Origin: Acetothermia bacterium UBA3571
GTDB taxonomy: Bacteria > Bipolaricaulota > Bipolaricaulia > Bipolaricaulales > Bipolaricaulaceae
Assembly (NCBI GenBank): GCA_002375995.1
Contig: DFNI01000002.1
Coordinates: 1-27,965 of the forward strand
Length of the DNA: 27,965 bases
Direction of reading: 5' to 3'
Part shown: piece by piece, positions 8,063 through 16,293 of the stretch
How the letters are laid out: the number at the start of each line of letters is the position of its first letter
How positions within the stretch are numbered: position 1 is the first letter of the stretch
Program-made: the position numbers and the translations under genes
The notes under the pieces: generated by a model
Databases searched by the model: none
What the model was told of the DNA's origin: nothing
The model's input: the letters and a program-made list of their open reading frames with translations, nothing else

Positions 8063-8430
8063 ATGGAAGCGATGGTTAGCAAATTAGGCTTTTTGCCCTT
8101 GAGGTCGCGGAGCGCTTGGAGGAGCCTCCGAAGAGGGTTTCCCAAGTGAAGGGGCTTTTGGCCTTATGGCTCTTCGGTTCCTTTGCCCGCGGCGATTCCA
8201 CCCCCATAAGGGATGTGGATTTACCTTACCTCCCCGATCTAGGCCTCGAAGGGGAAGTCTGGGGATCGTTTGTATCCGAAGTAGACCCTTTCTTGGGCAC
8301 TTCCCCTTTTAAGAAGGAGTCCAAATTCAGCATCCATTCCATGGTATTATATCCATTGAAGTACCACATTTCGTGTCCTCGACTTGTGAAGAAGGAAGGG
8401 CTCATTTATAAATCTCGGAGATGCTTCGGG
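8063..8430 (+). pseudogene. Decayed MNT-type nucleotidyltransferase
   Basis: The frame through 8083-8400 encodes an MNT-like core: RLFALEVAERLEE, then LWLFGSFARGDSTPIRDVDL, the GSxARG...DxD nucleotide-binding signature of minimal nucleotidyltransferases such as MntA antitoxins. It has no in-frame ATG. The natural start (ATGGAAGCGATGG at 8063) is in another frame and would join it if one base were restored near 8083. The C-terminal part (LKYHISCPRLVKKEGLIY) is recognisable but irregular, and the frame then runs into the start of aspS with no proper end. No HEPN partner gene is present. I read it as a remnant; a non-standard start could rescue the motif but not the missing C-terminus. The 97 bases between the preceding terminator and 8063 show nothing I can name. 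Confidence 0.65.
8384..8412 (+). promoter_or_regulatory. aspS promoter, leaderless arrangement
   Basis: TTGTGA (8384-8389) and TATAAA (8407-8412) are 17 bases apart. The -10 box ends eight bases before the aspS ATG at 8421, so the transcript would begin at or next to the start codon. The only purine-rich stretch, CGGAG, touches the ATG and is too close to serve as a ribosome binding site. Confidence 0.55.
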
Positions 8431-10172
8431 AAGCCTGTGGTTTATTGGGAATCAAAGACGAAGGGCGAGCCGTCGTCCTTGCGGGGTGGGTCCACCGGCT
8501 GCGGGACCTGGGAGGAATTACCTTCGTGGACCTCAGGGACCAAAGCGGACTGGTACAACTGGTATTCCGCAATATCCCTGAGGCCCATGATCTCTCCCTC
8601 GAGGACGTGATCCGAGTTAAAGGGGTGGTGCGCCGCCGCGAGGCCCCCAATCCCAAGCTTCCCACCGGTGAGATCGAGGTCTTAGTGGAAGAGCTGGAAA
8701 TACTCTCCAAATCGAAGCCCCTTCCCTTCCCCGTGGATACTGACGAGCCCCGGGCGAACGAAGAGACCCGGCTCCGCTTCCGGTTCCTCGACCTGCGCCG
8801 GGAAAGGATGCAGCGCAACCTCCGCCTGCGCCACAAAATATGCCTCTCCATCCGCAATTACCTGAGCGAGCGGGGGTTCATCGAGGTAGAGACCCCCTAT
8901 TTAACCCGTTCCACCCCCGAAGGGGCGCGGGACTTCCTCGTTCCCTCGCGGTTGGAGCCGGGGAAGTTCTACGCCCTCCCCCAATCGCCGCAGCTCTTCA
9001 AACAGACCCTGGTGATCTCTGGAATTGAACGCTACTTTCAAATCGTCCGTTGTTTCCGCGACGAGGACCTGCGGGCCGACCGCCAGCCGGAGTTCACCCA
9101 GTTGGACCTTGAGATGGCCTTCCTCGAGGAGCCGGACGAGCTTTTCACCCTCATCGAGGGCCTCGTGGCCCATGTCTTCCGGGAAGCTATCGGGGTGGAG
9201 CTAGAGGTTCCTTTCCCCCGCATCCCCTACGCCGAGGCGATGCTCCGTTACGGCACGGATAAGCCAGACCTCCGCTTCGGGATGGAAATTGTGGACCTCT
9301 CGGAAATTTTCCGGGGATGCGACCTCCGGTTGTTCGCCGAGGCAGTGGAGCGGGGGGAAGTGATCCGCGTTCTTCCCGTCCCCGGCGCGGCGAGGAAGTC
9401 TCGCTCCGAGTTGAAAAGGCTTGAAGATAGGGCCAAGGAGCTTGGCCTTGGCGGCTTAATATGGGCTAAATATGAGCACGACGCGATAAGTTCCCCTATC
9501 GCCAAGTTCGTGGGTGAAGGGCTCCTGCGCCGGGCCGCGGAGCAGGCGCATGCCGAAGAGGGGGATCTTCTCCTCCTCGCCGCAGGGCCTGCCGAGACGG
9601 TGGCTGAGGCCTTGGGAACCTTACGGGGCGAGCTTGCGCAGGAGCTCGGTTTGATCCCCGAAGGTTCTTGGGCCTTAGCGTGGATCGTAGATTTCCCGCT
9701 TTTCAAACTGGATGAAGAGGGGAAGATCGCTTCCGAGCACCATCCCTTTACCTCTCCCCATCCCGATGATCTTCCCTACCTCGAATCCGATCCCCTGAGG
9801 GTGCGGGCGCGTTCCTATGATCTTGTGATAAACGGGGTGGAGATCGCCTCGGGTTCCATCAGGATCCACCGCCGTGACTTGCAAGAGCGGATCTTCAAGT
9901 TGCTCGGGCTCACCGAGGAGGAAGCCTGGGAGAAGTTCGGCTTCCTTTTGCGGGCTCTAGAGTACGGGGCGCCTCCCCATGGAGGGATCGCTTTCGGGCT
10001 CGACCGCCTGGTAATGATGCTCGTGGGGGAAAGCTCCATTCGTGAGGTGATTGCTTTCCCCAAGACCGCTACTGGTGCTTGTCCCTTGACCGGCGCCCCG
10101 GCGGAGGTCACCGAGGAGCAGCTCCGCGAACTACGCCTTAAGATCGAGCCTGAAGTCAAAACTCGCTCGTAG
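8421..10172 (+). CDS. aspS: Aspartyl-tRNA synthetase
   Basis: Protein of 583 residues, the usual bacterial AspRS length. It attaches aspartate to tRNA-Asp in the cytoplasm. An OB-fold anticodon-binding domain comes first (VVLAGWVHRLRDLGGITFVDLRD), followed by the class II catalytic core: motif 2 in YFQIVRCFRDEDLRADRQPEFTQ split around RDE, the bacterial GAD insertion in the middle, and motif 3 in GIAFGLDRLVMMLVG near the C-terminus. The start is chosen because MLREACGLLG aligns with the usual AspRS N-terminus. The gene is a single unit between two surface-protein loci and overlaps the tail of a decayed nucleotidyltransferase frame. Whether it is discriminating or also charges tRNA-Asn cannot be told from this window. 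No clear terminator follows. Confidence 0.97.
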   Translation: MLREACGLLGIKDEGRAVVLAGWVHRLRDLGGITFVDLRDQSGLVQLVFRNIPEAHDLSLEDVIRVKGVVRRREAPNPKLPTGEIEVLVEELEILSKSKPLPFPVDTDEPRANEETRLRFRFLDLRRERMQRNLRLRHKICLSIRNYLSERGFIEVETPYLTRSTPEGARDFLVPSRLEPGKFYALPQSPQLFKQTLVISGIERYFQIVRCFRDEDLRADRQPEFTQLDLEMAFLEEPDELFTLIEGLVAHVFREAIGVELEVPFPRIPYAEAMLRYGTDKPDLRFGMEIVDLSEIFRGCDLRLFAEAVERGEVIRVLPVPGAARKSRSELKRLEDRAKELGLGGLIWAKYEHDAISSPIAKFVGEGLLRRAAEQAHAEEGDLLLLAAGPAETVAEALGTLRGELAQELGLIPEGSWALAWIVDFPLFKLDEEGKIASEHHPFTSPHPDDLPYLESDPLRVRARSYDLVINGVEIASGSIRIHRRDLQERIFKLLGLTEEEAWEKFGFLLRALEYGAPPHGGIAFGLDRLVMMLVGESSIREVIAFPKTATGACPLTGAPAEVTEEQLRELRLKIEPEVKTRS

Positions 10173-10261
10173 GACAACAAGGGAAATGAAAAGTACGGTG
10201 AACCCCGTCGAAGGATTCCGATGCGCGTACACTAATGGTGTGCTTGACAGCTCGATTTTTG

Positions 10262-10289
10262 TTGTCAGAGTTGTTCAAAAATATAACAT
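10262..10289 (+). promoter_or_regulatory. Probable promoter of the surface operon
   Basis: TTGTCA (10262-10267) lies 16 bases before TAACAT (10284-10289), which overlaps TATAAC (10282-10287). Either -10 choice places the transcript start near 10294-10297. A perfect TTGACA at 10244-10249 is too far from these -10 boxes, but together with TTGTCA it forms a small inverted repeat, TGACA / TGTCA, that could bind a regulator. Confidence 0.45.
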
Positions 10290-10296
10290 AGCAAGT

Positions 10297-10306
10297 AAGG
10301 AGGGGG
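10297..10306 (+). promoter_or_regulatory. Orphan Shine-Dalgarno at the 5' end of the operon leader
   Basis: AAGGAGGGGG lies within about a dozen bases of the predicted transcript start and about 52 bases before the real start codon. No start codon follows it at useful distance. The gene's own site is AAGGAGG at 10348-10354. The leader of the paralogue at 6738 has the same arrangement. Confidence 0.45.
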
Positions 10307-10358
10307 AAAGAACGAGGAATCTCTTCGTTCAAAATCCGAGGCCATATAAGGAGGCGTG

Positions 10359-11588
10359 ATGGGGCGAAAAATTTGTGTTTTGTTCTTCCTCTTGTCCACA
10401 ATTGGATGGGCTCAAACTATAGGCGGTAGTTGGACCGGAGAACTCGCCGTTGTTCCCGTCCTTTCCCTGACTTCTACTAGTTTTGAGCTTTACTTTGAGT
10501 TTGTTGATGGGTGGACGCTTACGTCCCGCTCCGACTTCCTCGGCGCCGATGGATGGGTGTGGCAAGAAGTTGGGCTAAAGGGAAGCTTGGGTTTCGCCGA
10601 GGTTGAGTTCACAACCGTCTTCGGGCCGAAAGCCCCTGCCTTTCTCTACGCCATGACCCGGGCAAGCGCGAGCATCGAGGGAGTGGACATCGACCTCTAC
10701 GCGGCGAGCGTGGGGCCGGATACGGCGAGCTATTTCTCCGGTGGGCCTTCCGGCGGGATGGTAGCGGTGGTGGCCACGGATCTGGACGGGGTATCACTTC
10801 GGGGTGAGATAGGAATCGGGGCCAGGCTGACCGATCCCTGGGCGCCGTTCACTATCACGTATTCCGGCCTCGATACTTACACCAAAGATTTCCTCATCGA
10901 TCCCCTCCCGGGTGGGTTGGAGTTTACCTATTTCCAATTGACACTTGAGGGGCTTTCCATCTGTTGTGGTGTTTCGTTTGACCTCGAGTTTTCGTTCACG
11001 AAATGGGACGGCTTTGAATACATAAAGTTTTTCGTCGCCGATCTCTTCCAGCTTTGCTGCGGGACCGAGGTAGACCTCTCCGTTACCTTCGCCACCAACG
11101 CCAAGTCGATATCCGTCGAGCCCCACTGGGCCGGCCTTGAAGGCTGTGTCCAGGTCTTTGGAGACGTTCAATTTGCCGATTCCTTGTTGGGCGGGCTGGA
11201 GCTCTACGGCTTCAGGATCCTCTGTGAACTTCAGGAGTGCTACAGCATAGAAGTGCTCACCGCGTTCCGTCCGGACCTCTTTTATGTTGTGGACGATGAG
11301 CTCCTTGTGGCTCCGGCACACGTTCCCTACCAAGCGGAGCCCCTTTTCGACCGCAATGAGTTCGAATACGTCAAGCTTTCGGCCTGTGGAGCGGCCTGCT
11401 GTGGGGGCACTTGGACCCTGGACATATGGGCGTTTTTCCGGGAGACCTCGGGCACCCTTTTCGGCCTCTCGCGGATTTTCGTGGAAATGGAGATCCCCCT
11501 CTTGACCAATTTCAGTGTGGCCTCTACGTTGGAGGTAGCGATTCCGGGCGGGCCTAGCCTCAGTATTGGCTGGGCGTTTACCTTCTGA
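10359..11588 (+). CDS. Large exported Cys-Cys surface protein, family member 2
   Basis: Protein of 409 residues from ATG 10359; AAGGAGG ends four bases upstream, whereas the GTG at 10356 would be too close. Signal peptide residues 1-19, then GGSWTGEL, paralleling SGSWSGKL in the 6738 protein. Cysteines at 202-203, 233-234, 263, 289, 294, 343 and 347-348 follow nearly the same spacing as in that paralogue, with shared words CCG, DGFEY, EGC, GDVQ, CEL.EC, FEYVKL/NEYVKL and ACCGGTW. It ends in SIGWAFTF, with terminal Phe. I infer a beta-barrel or coat protein of the outer surface. It is the first gene of a three-gene operon with a lipoprotein (11 bases downstream) and a subtilisin lipoprotein, suggesting a shared surface role. 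Not a family I can name. Confidence 0.85.
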   Translation: MGRKICVLFFLLSTIGWAQTIGGSWTGELAVVPVLSLTSTSFELYFEFVDGWTLTSRSDFLGADGWVWQEVGLKGSLGFAEVEFTTVFGPKAPAFLYAMTRASASIEGVDIDLYAASVGPDTASYFSGGPSGGMVAVVATDLDGVSLRGEIGIGARLTDPWAPFTITYSGLDTYTKDFLIDPLPGGLEFTYFQLTLEGLSICCGVSFDLEFSFTKWDGFEYIKFFVADLFQLCCGTEVDLSVTFATNAKSISVEPHWAGLEGCVQVFGDVQFADSLLGGLELYGFRILCELQECYSIEVLTAFRPDLFYVVDDELLVAPAHVPYQAEPLFDRNEFEYVKLSACGAACCGGTWTLDIWAFFRETSGTLFGLSRIFVEMEIPLLTNFSVASTLEVAIPGGPSLSIGWAFTF

Positions 11589-11599
11589 AGGGGGTGGAG

Positions 11600-13213
11600 A
11601 TGAAGCGCATGAAGTGGCTACTGTTTGGGATTTTGGGGCTCGGCGCTCTTTCTCTTACGGGGTGTTTCTTCATCTCCGCCCGGCCCACTGGGGTAGTGGA
11701 AGGGTATGTGGTGGATGCGGGCGCGGGCTCGCCGGTGGTCGGTGCCCTGGTTACGGCATATCCCTTGAACGGGAAGGATGGGCCCATATATTGGGTGGGA
11801 TCGTCCTACTTCTCCCCCACCGCGATCACGGACGAATCCGGGCATTACAAATTGGTCTTACCTGAAGGGAAATACGTGGTCACGGTGACCAAGGAGGGTC
11901 TCGCGACTACAAGGATTGAGGGCATGGTGGTAGCAAGTACCTACAAGCTCGACATCATCCAGAAGCCTGTATTCAACCCGAACTGGCCCCTGGAGCCCCC
12001 TGAGGTGACGGTGACCATCGAGGGCAAAGCGGTAGCCCCTGGGGACGAAATCATCCTCGACGCGGCGGCGCTGGCCGATGGTCTGAATTACCGGGTAAAT
12101 GCTCAAGGTCCGAATGACATCAAGTATATCTATGTGGCCTTGGGAAAAACGCCTGGGGCTAGCTACACTACGGGCACCCGTGAGTTATTCGAATCCACAT
12201 ATACTACCGGGGATGCTAGCCTGAACCCGGCGGACTACGGGGTGGAAGGTTGGACCACCTTCGAAGTGGTGGTATACGATGTGAACGAGAATCGGACCCA
12301 CCTCATCTGCAAGGTTTACGTTCCCGAGGTCACGGGACCGGGCACCCTCAACCCTCCGCCAGGGCTAGATATCTTGGCGGTAACGCTGGGAAAGAAGGTG
12401 GCCTTCTACAGTGAGCCCATAGTGGTGCCTTCAGGTGGGGGCGATTTGACGGTACATGCCGCCCCCGAGGGCGGGAATCTCTACGTGGAGCTTACCTGGG
12501 AGGCCTCCCCGGATGATCAAGTGGTTGGCGGCACGGGAATCACTGGCTATCGGATATACCGAAAGCTCGCGGGTGAGTCTGACTACACTCTGATCGGCAC
12601 CGTCGCCTCTGGCGACGGAGTATGGGACGAAAGCACTAGCCCGCCGACTTTCCTTTACTATCTTTTCCGCGACGCCTCGCCCGCGTTGCAAGCAGGGGTA
12701 GAAGTGAGCTACCAGGTGCGGGCTTACAAAGGCTCCACCGAGTCGGCTCCGGTGGAGGCCACGACGACGCCGCTTGATATTTGGGACGTACGGCTTTTAG
12801 AGCCCGCCGACAATGCCACCGATGTATCCCTCACCCCCACCTTCCGCTGGGAGCCCACCAAGGTCGTGGGCAAAGACCAGCTTTACCGTGTACGTATATA
12901 CGACACAGTTCAGGGATGGTATTCAGGCCTCTCAAGCGGGGATCCGGAGAACCTTCGCAACAAGACTGAATGCACATGGGGTGAGATTTACGTCTACTCT
13001 TATGCTTACGGCGCCTGGATTTCAAAAGAAGGTACGCCCTGGGAGCGGTTACAGCCGCATCGGAGCTACGAATGGTTGGTGGATTTCGCTGTCGCGTATG
13101 ATGACTACGATAATCCCACTGCGATCTCTATAGCGGTGAACGACGGTGCCACCGGTGAATATCTCTCCGTCCCCGCGACGGACTTTTTCCAGTTCACCAC
13201 CGGGGCCGAATGA
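11600..13213 (+). CDS. Surface lipoprotein with carboxypeptidase-regulatory-like and FN3-like domains
   Basis: Protein of 537 residues from ATG 11600, preceded by a G-rich ribosome site; a GTG two codons earlier is the alternative start. A lipoprotein signal ends in LSLTGC, so C22 would be lipidated. Residues about 32-110 match the CarboxypepD_reg-like beta fold (GVVEGYVVDAGAGSPVVGALV, split as GYVVD then GALVTAYP, later GHYKLVLPEGKYVVTV). A middle beta domain follows (GDEIILDAAALADG). An FN3-like domain lies near 285-385 (LTWEASPDD, GYRIYRK, VSYQVRAYKG), and a last Ig-like domain contains EPADNATDVSLTPTFRW. No catalytic motif is visible. It is probably a binding or scaffold protein anchored to a membrane, co-transcribed with the Cys-Cys protein upstream and the protease 11 bases downstream. 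Confidence 0.8.
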   Translation: MKRMKWLLFGILGLGALSLTGCFFISARPTGVVEGYVVDAGAGSPVVGALVTAYPLNGKDGPIYWVGSSYFSPTAITDESGHYKLVLPEGKYVVTVTKEGLATTRIEGMVVASTYKLDIIQKPVFNPNWPLEPPEVTVTIEGKAVAPGDEIILDAAALADGLNYRVNAQGPNDIKYIYVALGKTPGASYTTGTRELFESTYTTGDASLNPADYGVEGWTTFEVVVYDVNENRTHLICKVYVPEVTGPGTLNPPPGLDILAVTLGKKVAFYSEPIVVPSGGGDLTVHAAPEGGNLYVELTWEASPDDQVVGGTGITGYRIYRKLAGESDYTLIGTVASGDGVWDESTSPPTFLYYLFRDASPALQAGVEVSYQVRAYKGSTESAPVEATTTPLDIWDVRLLEPADNATDVSLTPTFRWEPTKVVGKDQLYRVRIYDTVQGWYSGLSSGDPENLRNKTECTWGEIYVYSYAYGAWISKEGTPWERLQPHRSYEWLVDFAVAYDDYDNPTAISIAVNDGATGEYLSVPATDFFQFTTGAE

Positions 13214-13224
13214 GGAGGTGAGGG

Positions 13225-15462
13225 ATGAAAAGGAAAGTTTTCCTTATTGGGTTAGTAGCCATCTCAATCCTTGGGCTTTTCGGGTGCAGTTCACTTTTCA
13301 ATCCAACACCAACCGGAAACACGCCCGCAAAGACGCCGATAACCCTCACACCTTCAGACCCCGCGAGGCTGCCACCGCCCGAAGCGGCCTTCATGCCGCC
13401 CATAGCCGGGGAGTACATCGAGGGGCAGATCGTCGTGGGCTACAAGAATAGTTCCGTTCTTCAGGACGTAGCCCATCATGTGGGTGGAACAGTGATCGGG
13501 GAGATCGAGGAGCTCAAAGCCGGGTTGATCGAATTGCCCGCCGACCTTCCCGTTCCCCTGGCGATCGCAAAGATCTCGAGGGCTGCCTATACTGGTGAGC
13601 TTCAGGGGATCCGCTACGCTGAGCCCAACTACATCCGCCACATGATTCAACCAGTGCGGACGGACGAGATCCTCAAGTCCTTGGAACCCACGGTTTACGA
13701 TCCTAACACCGATCTCCGGCGATACCAATGGGGCCTTGATGCGGTGAACGCTGGAGGTGCCTGGAGCTACGCCCAAGGGTACGGGATCATTGTGGCAGTT
13801 ATCGACTCTGGTGTGGACGGTACCCACCCCGATCTTCAGGGACAGGTTATCGGTGAATGGTATGACGCTTGGAACGGGACATGGGTTACTGGAGTTGACT
13901 CCAGCTGGGATGCGTGGACTGTCTCTGAGGAGGCTCCTCGAGAGGAGGGAGCGCACGGCACTCACGTGGCTGGGATCATCGCCGCCAAGGACGATGGGAT
14001 GGGGATCCTCGGCTTGGCTCCTCACGTCCAGATTCTTTCCGTCCGCATCTTCTCCCCCGACGCCCTAGATCACTACATAACCAACTATGGCCTGCCGATC
14101 TCTTATGTCGGCGATTTCAACGTTGCTCGGGGAATTGTAGAGGCAGTTGACTACGGGGCGGATGTCCTTTCCAACTCGTGGGGCGGCAAGGGGTACTCGC
14201 AGCTCATCAAGGCCGCCATCGACTATGCTATTGTGAACGGTGCGGTGTTCGTGGTCGCCATGGGCAATAGTTCCACCGACGAGGTGGAATATCCTGCAGC
14301 CTATCCGGGGGTTATCGCCGTAGGTGCCACCACGCCGGGGAACGAGCGTGCCGACTTCTCTACCATGGGAGGTTGGATCTCCGTGGGAGCTCCGGGCACG
14401 GGGATCCTCTCCTGTATCCCGCGGTGGTGGGAGCAGGACGGAACGGGTGCTGAGCTGCTCTACGACTATTGGCCGGGGACCTCCATGGCCACGCCCTTTG
14501 TATCTGCCTTGGCGGCGTTGGTTCTCGAACGTCACCCGGGCGCCACTCCGTACCAGGTCAAGCGGCTCATCGAGACTACAGCCATGGACATCGAGGCACC
14601 CGGATTCGATCGGGAATCTGGCTATGGCCTCATCAACGCCGCGGCGGCTGTGGCTGCGAATTCCCTTCCCCCAGATGGTGGCTACGTGGAGATCTATGTG
14701 AAAACGCAAAGCGGCATATCTGCCCCCGGTGGCGTGTCACTAAGGTACGCCGACATCATCCTCAGGAAGGATGGGGTCGAGCGCTACTTCGGCCAGACGG
14801 ACTTTGACGGGTGGTTCGGCTTGGGTTTCCCTTATGATCCGAATACAGGCTCTTGGGGCACGGGTGCCTTCTACGGGATCGAGCCTGGCACCTACGAGGT
14901 GATCGTCGGAGGCGAGGACATGACCTGGCCCGGTTACTATGATGGCTGGTGGGGGCGGGTGGCCAACCGGGTCACCGCCACCGCCACGGTCACCGTGGGC
15001 TCGGGAGATTTCGTTACCGAAACCCTGTACGTGAACACCGCGCTCCAGGTGACGATAAGCTGGAACGAGAATCAGGACGTAGATCTCGGGATCGAAATCT
15101 ACAACCCGCTTACCGGTGGCACAGTCGGCTACTACACACCTAAGACCGGTTGTCCTTACGGCACCTTCTCGGGAGATGCCCAGCACGGCGGTTCCGAGAC
15201 CTTTACCCTGACCGATCCCCACTACGATTACGCCATCTATTACCCAGTTATCGACACCACAAACGCTTCCGGTGATGCTATCGTGAGCGTTCAAATAGTG
15301 CAGAACGGGGTAACCGAGAACTACGGCCCATACATTGCATCCGCCGGGGAACAGTATCGTTCAGACGGTTGGCCCGATTGGTGGGAGACCCACTATGATC
15401 CAATCTTCGGGGGCTTGATACCGTCATTGGGTCTGGCGCCGGGAGGCCCCATCGTGTATTGA
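13225..15462 (+). CDS. Subtilisin-family (S8) protease lipoprotein
   Basis: Protein of 745 residues; GGAGGTGAGGG precedes the ATG. A lipoprotein signal ends in LFGC (C21). A Thr/Pro-rich linker is followed by a fervidolysin-like pro-region (about 62-137: GEYIEGQIVVGY, ending RYAEPNY). The catalytic domain has D194 (VIDSGVDG), H244 (HGTHVAG), oxyanion N348 (AMGNSS) and S420 (GTSMATP), all intact. The C-terminal 260 residues form beta-sandwich domains, including a carboxypeptidase-regulatory-like segment (GISAPGGVSLRYADIILRKD, split after GGVS) and a PPC-like domain (VTISWNENQDVDLGIEIYN, split after ISW). It should be an active surface-anchored endopeptidase, perhaps acting on proteins of its own operon. 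It is the last gene before a strong terminator. Confidence 0.92.
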   Translation: MKRKVFLIGLVAISILGLFGCSSLFNPTPTGNTPAKTPITLTPSDPARLPPPEAAFMPPIAGEYIEGQIVVGYKNSSVLQDVAHHVGGTVIGEIEELKAGLIELPADLPVPLAIAKISRAAYTGELQGIRYAEPNYIRHMIQPVRTDEILKSLEPTVYDPNTDLRRYQWGLDAVNAGGAWSYAQGYGIIVAVIDSGVDGTHPDLQGQVIGEWYDAWNGTWVTGVDSSWDAWTVSEEAPREEGAHGTHVAGIIAAKDDGMGILGLAPHVQILSVRIFSPDALDHYITNYGLPISYVGDFNVARGIVEAVDYGADVLSNSWGGKGYSQLIKAAIDYAIVNGAVFVVAMGNSSTDEVEYPAAYPGVIAVGATTPGNERADFSTMGGWISVGAPGTGILSCIPRWWEQDGTGAELLYDYWPGTSMATPFVSALAALVLERHPGATPYQVKRLIETTAMDIEAPGFDRESGYGLINAAAAVAANSLPPDGGYVEIYVKTQSGISAPGGVSLRYADIILRKDGVERYFGQTDFDGWFGLGFPYDPNTGSWGTGAFYGIEPGTYEVIVGGEDMTWPGYYDGWWGRVANRVTATATVTVGSGDFVTETLYVNTALQVTISWNENQDVDLGIEIYNPLTGGTVGYYTPKTGCPYGTFSGDAQHGGSETFTLTDPHYDYAIYYPVIDTTNASGDAIVSVQIVQNGVTENYGPYIASAGEQYRSDGWPDWWETHYDPIFGGLIPSLGLAPGGPIVY

Positions 15463-15476
15463 AGCGGGAAACAGTC

Positions 15477-15510
15477 AAAAAGGGGCCGGGGATTCTCCGG
15501 CCCCTTTTTT
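15477..15510. terminator. Bidirectional Rho-independent terminator
   Basis: A 13-bp stem, AAAAAGGGGCCGG / CCGGCCCCTTTTT, with a 7-base loop has T-runs on both strands. It closes the plus-strand surface operon (stop at 15462) and the minus-strand tatD transcript (stop at 15519). Confidence 0.9.
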
Positions 15511-15518
15511 GAAAACCT

Positions 15519-16289
15519 CTAGCTTCCCAAGGAGATTCCAAAAAGATCACAGGCATTGCGGAAGGTAGCCTCGGCCACCTTTTTGGGTGAAACCCTTAAT
15601 ATCTCGGCAATTTTCTCTACCACAAAGCGGACCTTCTCCGGGTCGTTGCGCCTCCCCCGAAATGGCTCCGGCGGAAGATAGGGGGAATCGGTTTCCACCA
15701 ACAGCCGCTCCAGGGGGATCTCCCGCAACAGCGCCCGCAGGGCCGCGTTCTTCTTGTAGGTCACCGGACCTCCAATCCCGATGTAAAACCCTAGGTCCAA
15801 GAACTCCCGGGGATGGCCGTGGGCCGCGGAGAAGGCGTGGATCACCCCCTTCCCCGGATTCACCTCCCGCAAGATCTCCAGAAGCTCGTCCCGGGCCTCG
15901 CCCCGGAGATGTACGATAACTGGTAACCCTTTCTCCACCGCGAGCTCCAGTTGCGCCTGGAACGCCCGGCGTTGGTCTTCCCGGGGCGATAGATCCCGGT
16001 AGTAGTCGAGGCCGCACTCCCCCACGGCCACCGCACCCTGATCCAATAGCGCCGCCAGCTCTTTCAGCGTGTCCTCGGAGAAATCCTTGGCATCATGGGG
16101 GTGGATGCCACAGGCAGCGAAGATATTTCGGTGCCTGCGCGCAAGTTCCAACGACGCCTGGGAGCTTCCCAAGTCCACGCCTACGTTCAAGACATAAACT
16201 CCCTTTTCTTCCAGTTCCCGGACGACCCGCTCCTGATCGGGGGCGAACTGCGGGAAGTCTAGGTGAGCGTGGGAATCGAAGAGCCTCAT
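15519..16289 (-). CDS. tatD: TatD-family metal-dependent hydrolase/DNase
   Basis: Protein of 256 residues, the standard TatD length. TatD proteins are TIM-barrel, metal-dependent nucleases linked to DNA 3'-end processing and repair. Visible metal-site motifs are DSHAHLD (H7, H9), GIHPHDAKD, GECGLDYY, VIVHLRGEA, VIHAFSA and ETDSPYLPPEP. The second His motif reads HLRGEA rather than the more common HSR.A, and HAFSA replaces HCFSG; both still hold the metal-binding His. It is the last gene of the minus-strand array, four bases after nnr, so translation is probably coupled, and it ends at the bidirectional terminator. The substrate is not determined from sequence. Confidence 0.93.
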   Translation of the reverse strand: MRLFDSHAHLDFPQFAPDQERVVRELEEKGVYVLNVGVDLGSSQASLELARRHRNIFAACGIHPHDAKDFSEDTLKELAALLDQGAVAVGECGLDYYRDLSPREDQRRAFQAQLELAVEKGLPVIVHLRGEARDELLEILREVNPGKGVIHAFSAAHGHPREFLDLGFYIGIGGPVTYKKNAALRALLREIPLERLLVETDSPYLPPEPFRGRRNDPEKVRFVVEKIAEILRVSPKKVAEATFRNACDLFGISLGS

Positions 16290-16293
16290 TCTC

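Noticed and set aside
8116..8610. Intact 164-residue nucleotidyltransferase starting at TTG 8116
   Set aside because: That start cuts off the natural N-terminal helix, and the last 60 residues are only aspS read in the wrong frame.
10244..10249. Perfect TTGACA as -35 box of the surface operon
   Set aside because: No -10-like sequence lies 15-19 bases downstream; the better pair is TTGTCA at 10262 with the TATAACAT region.
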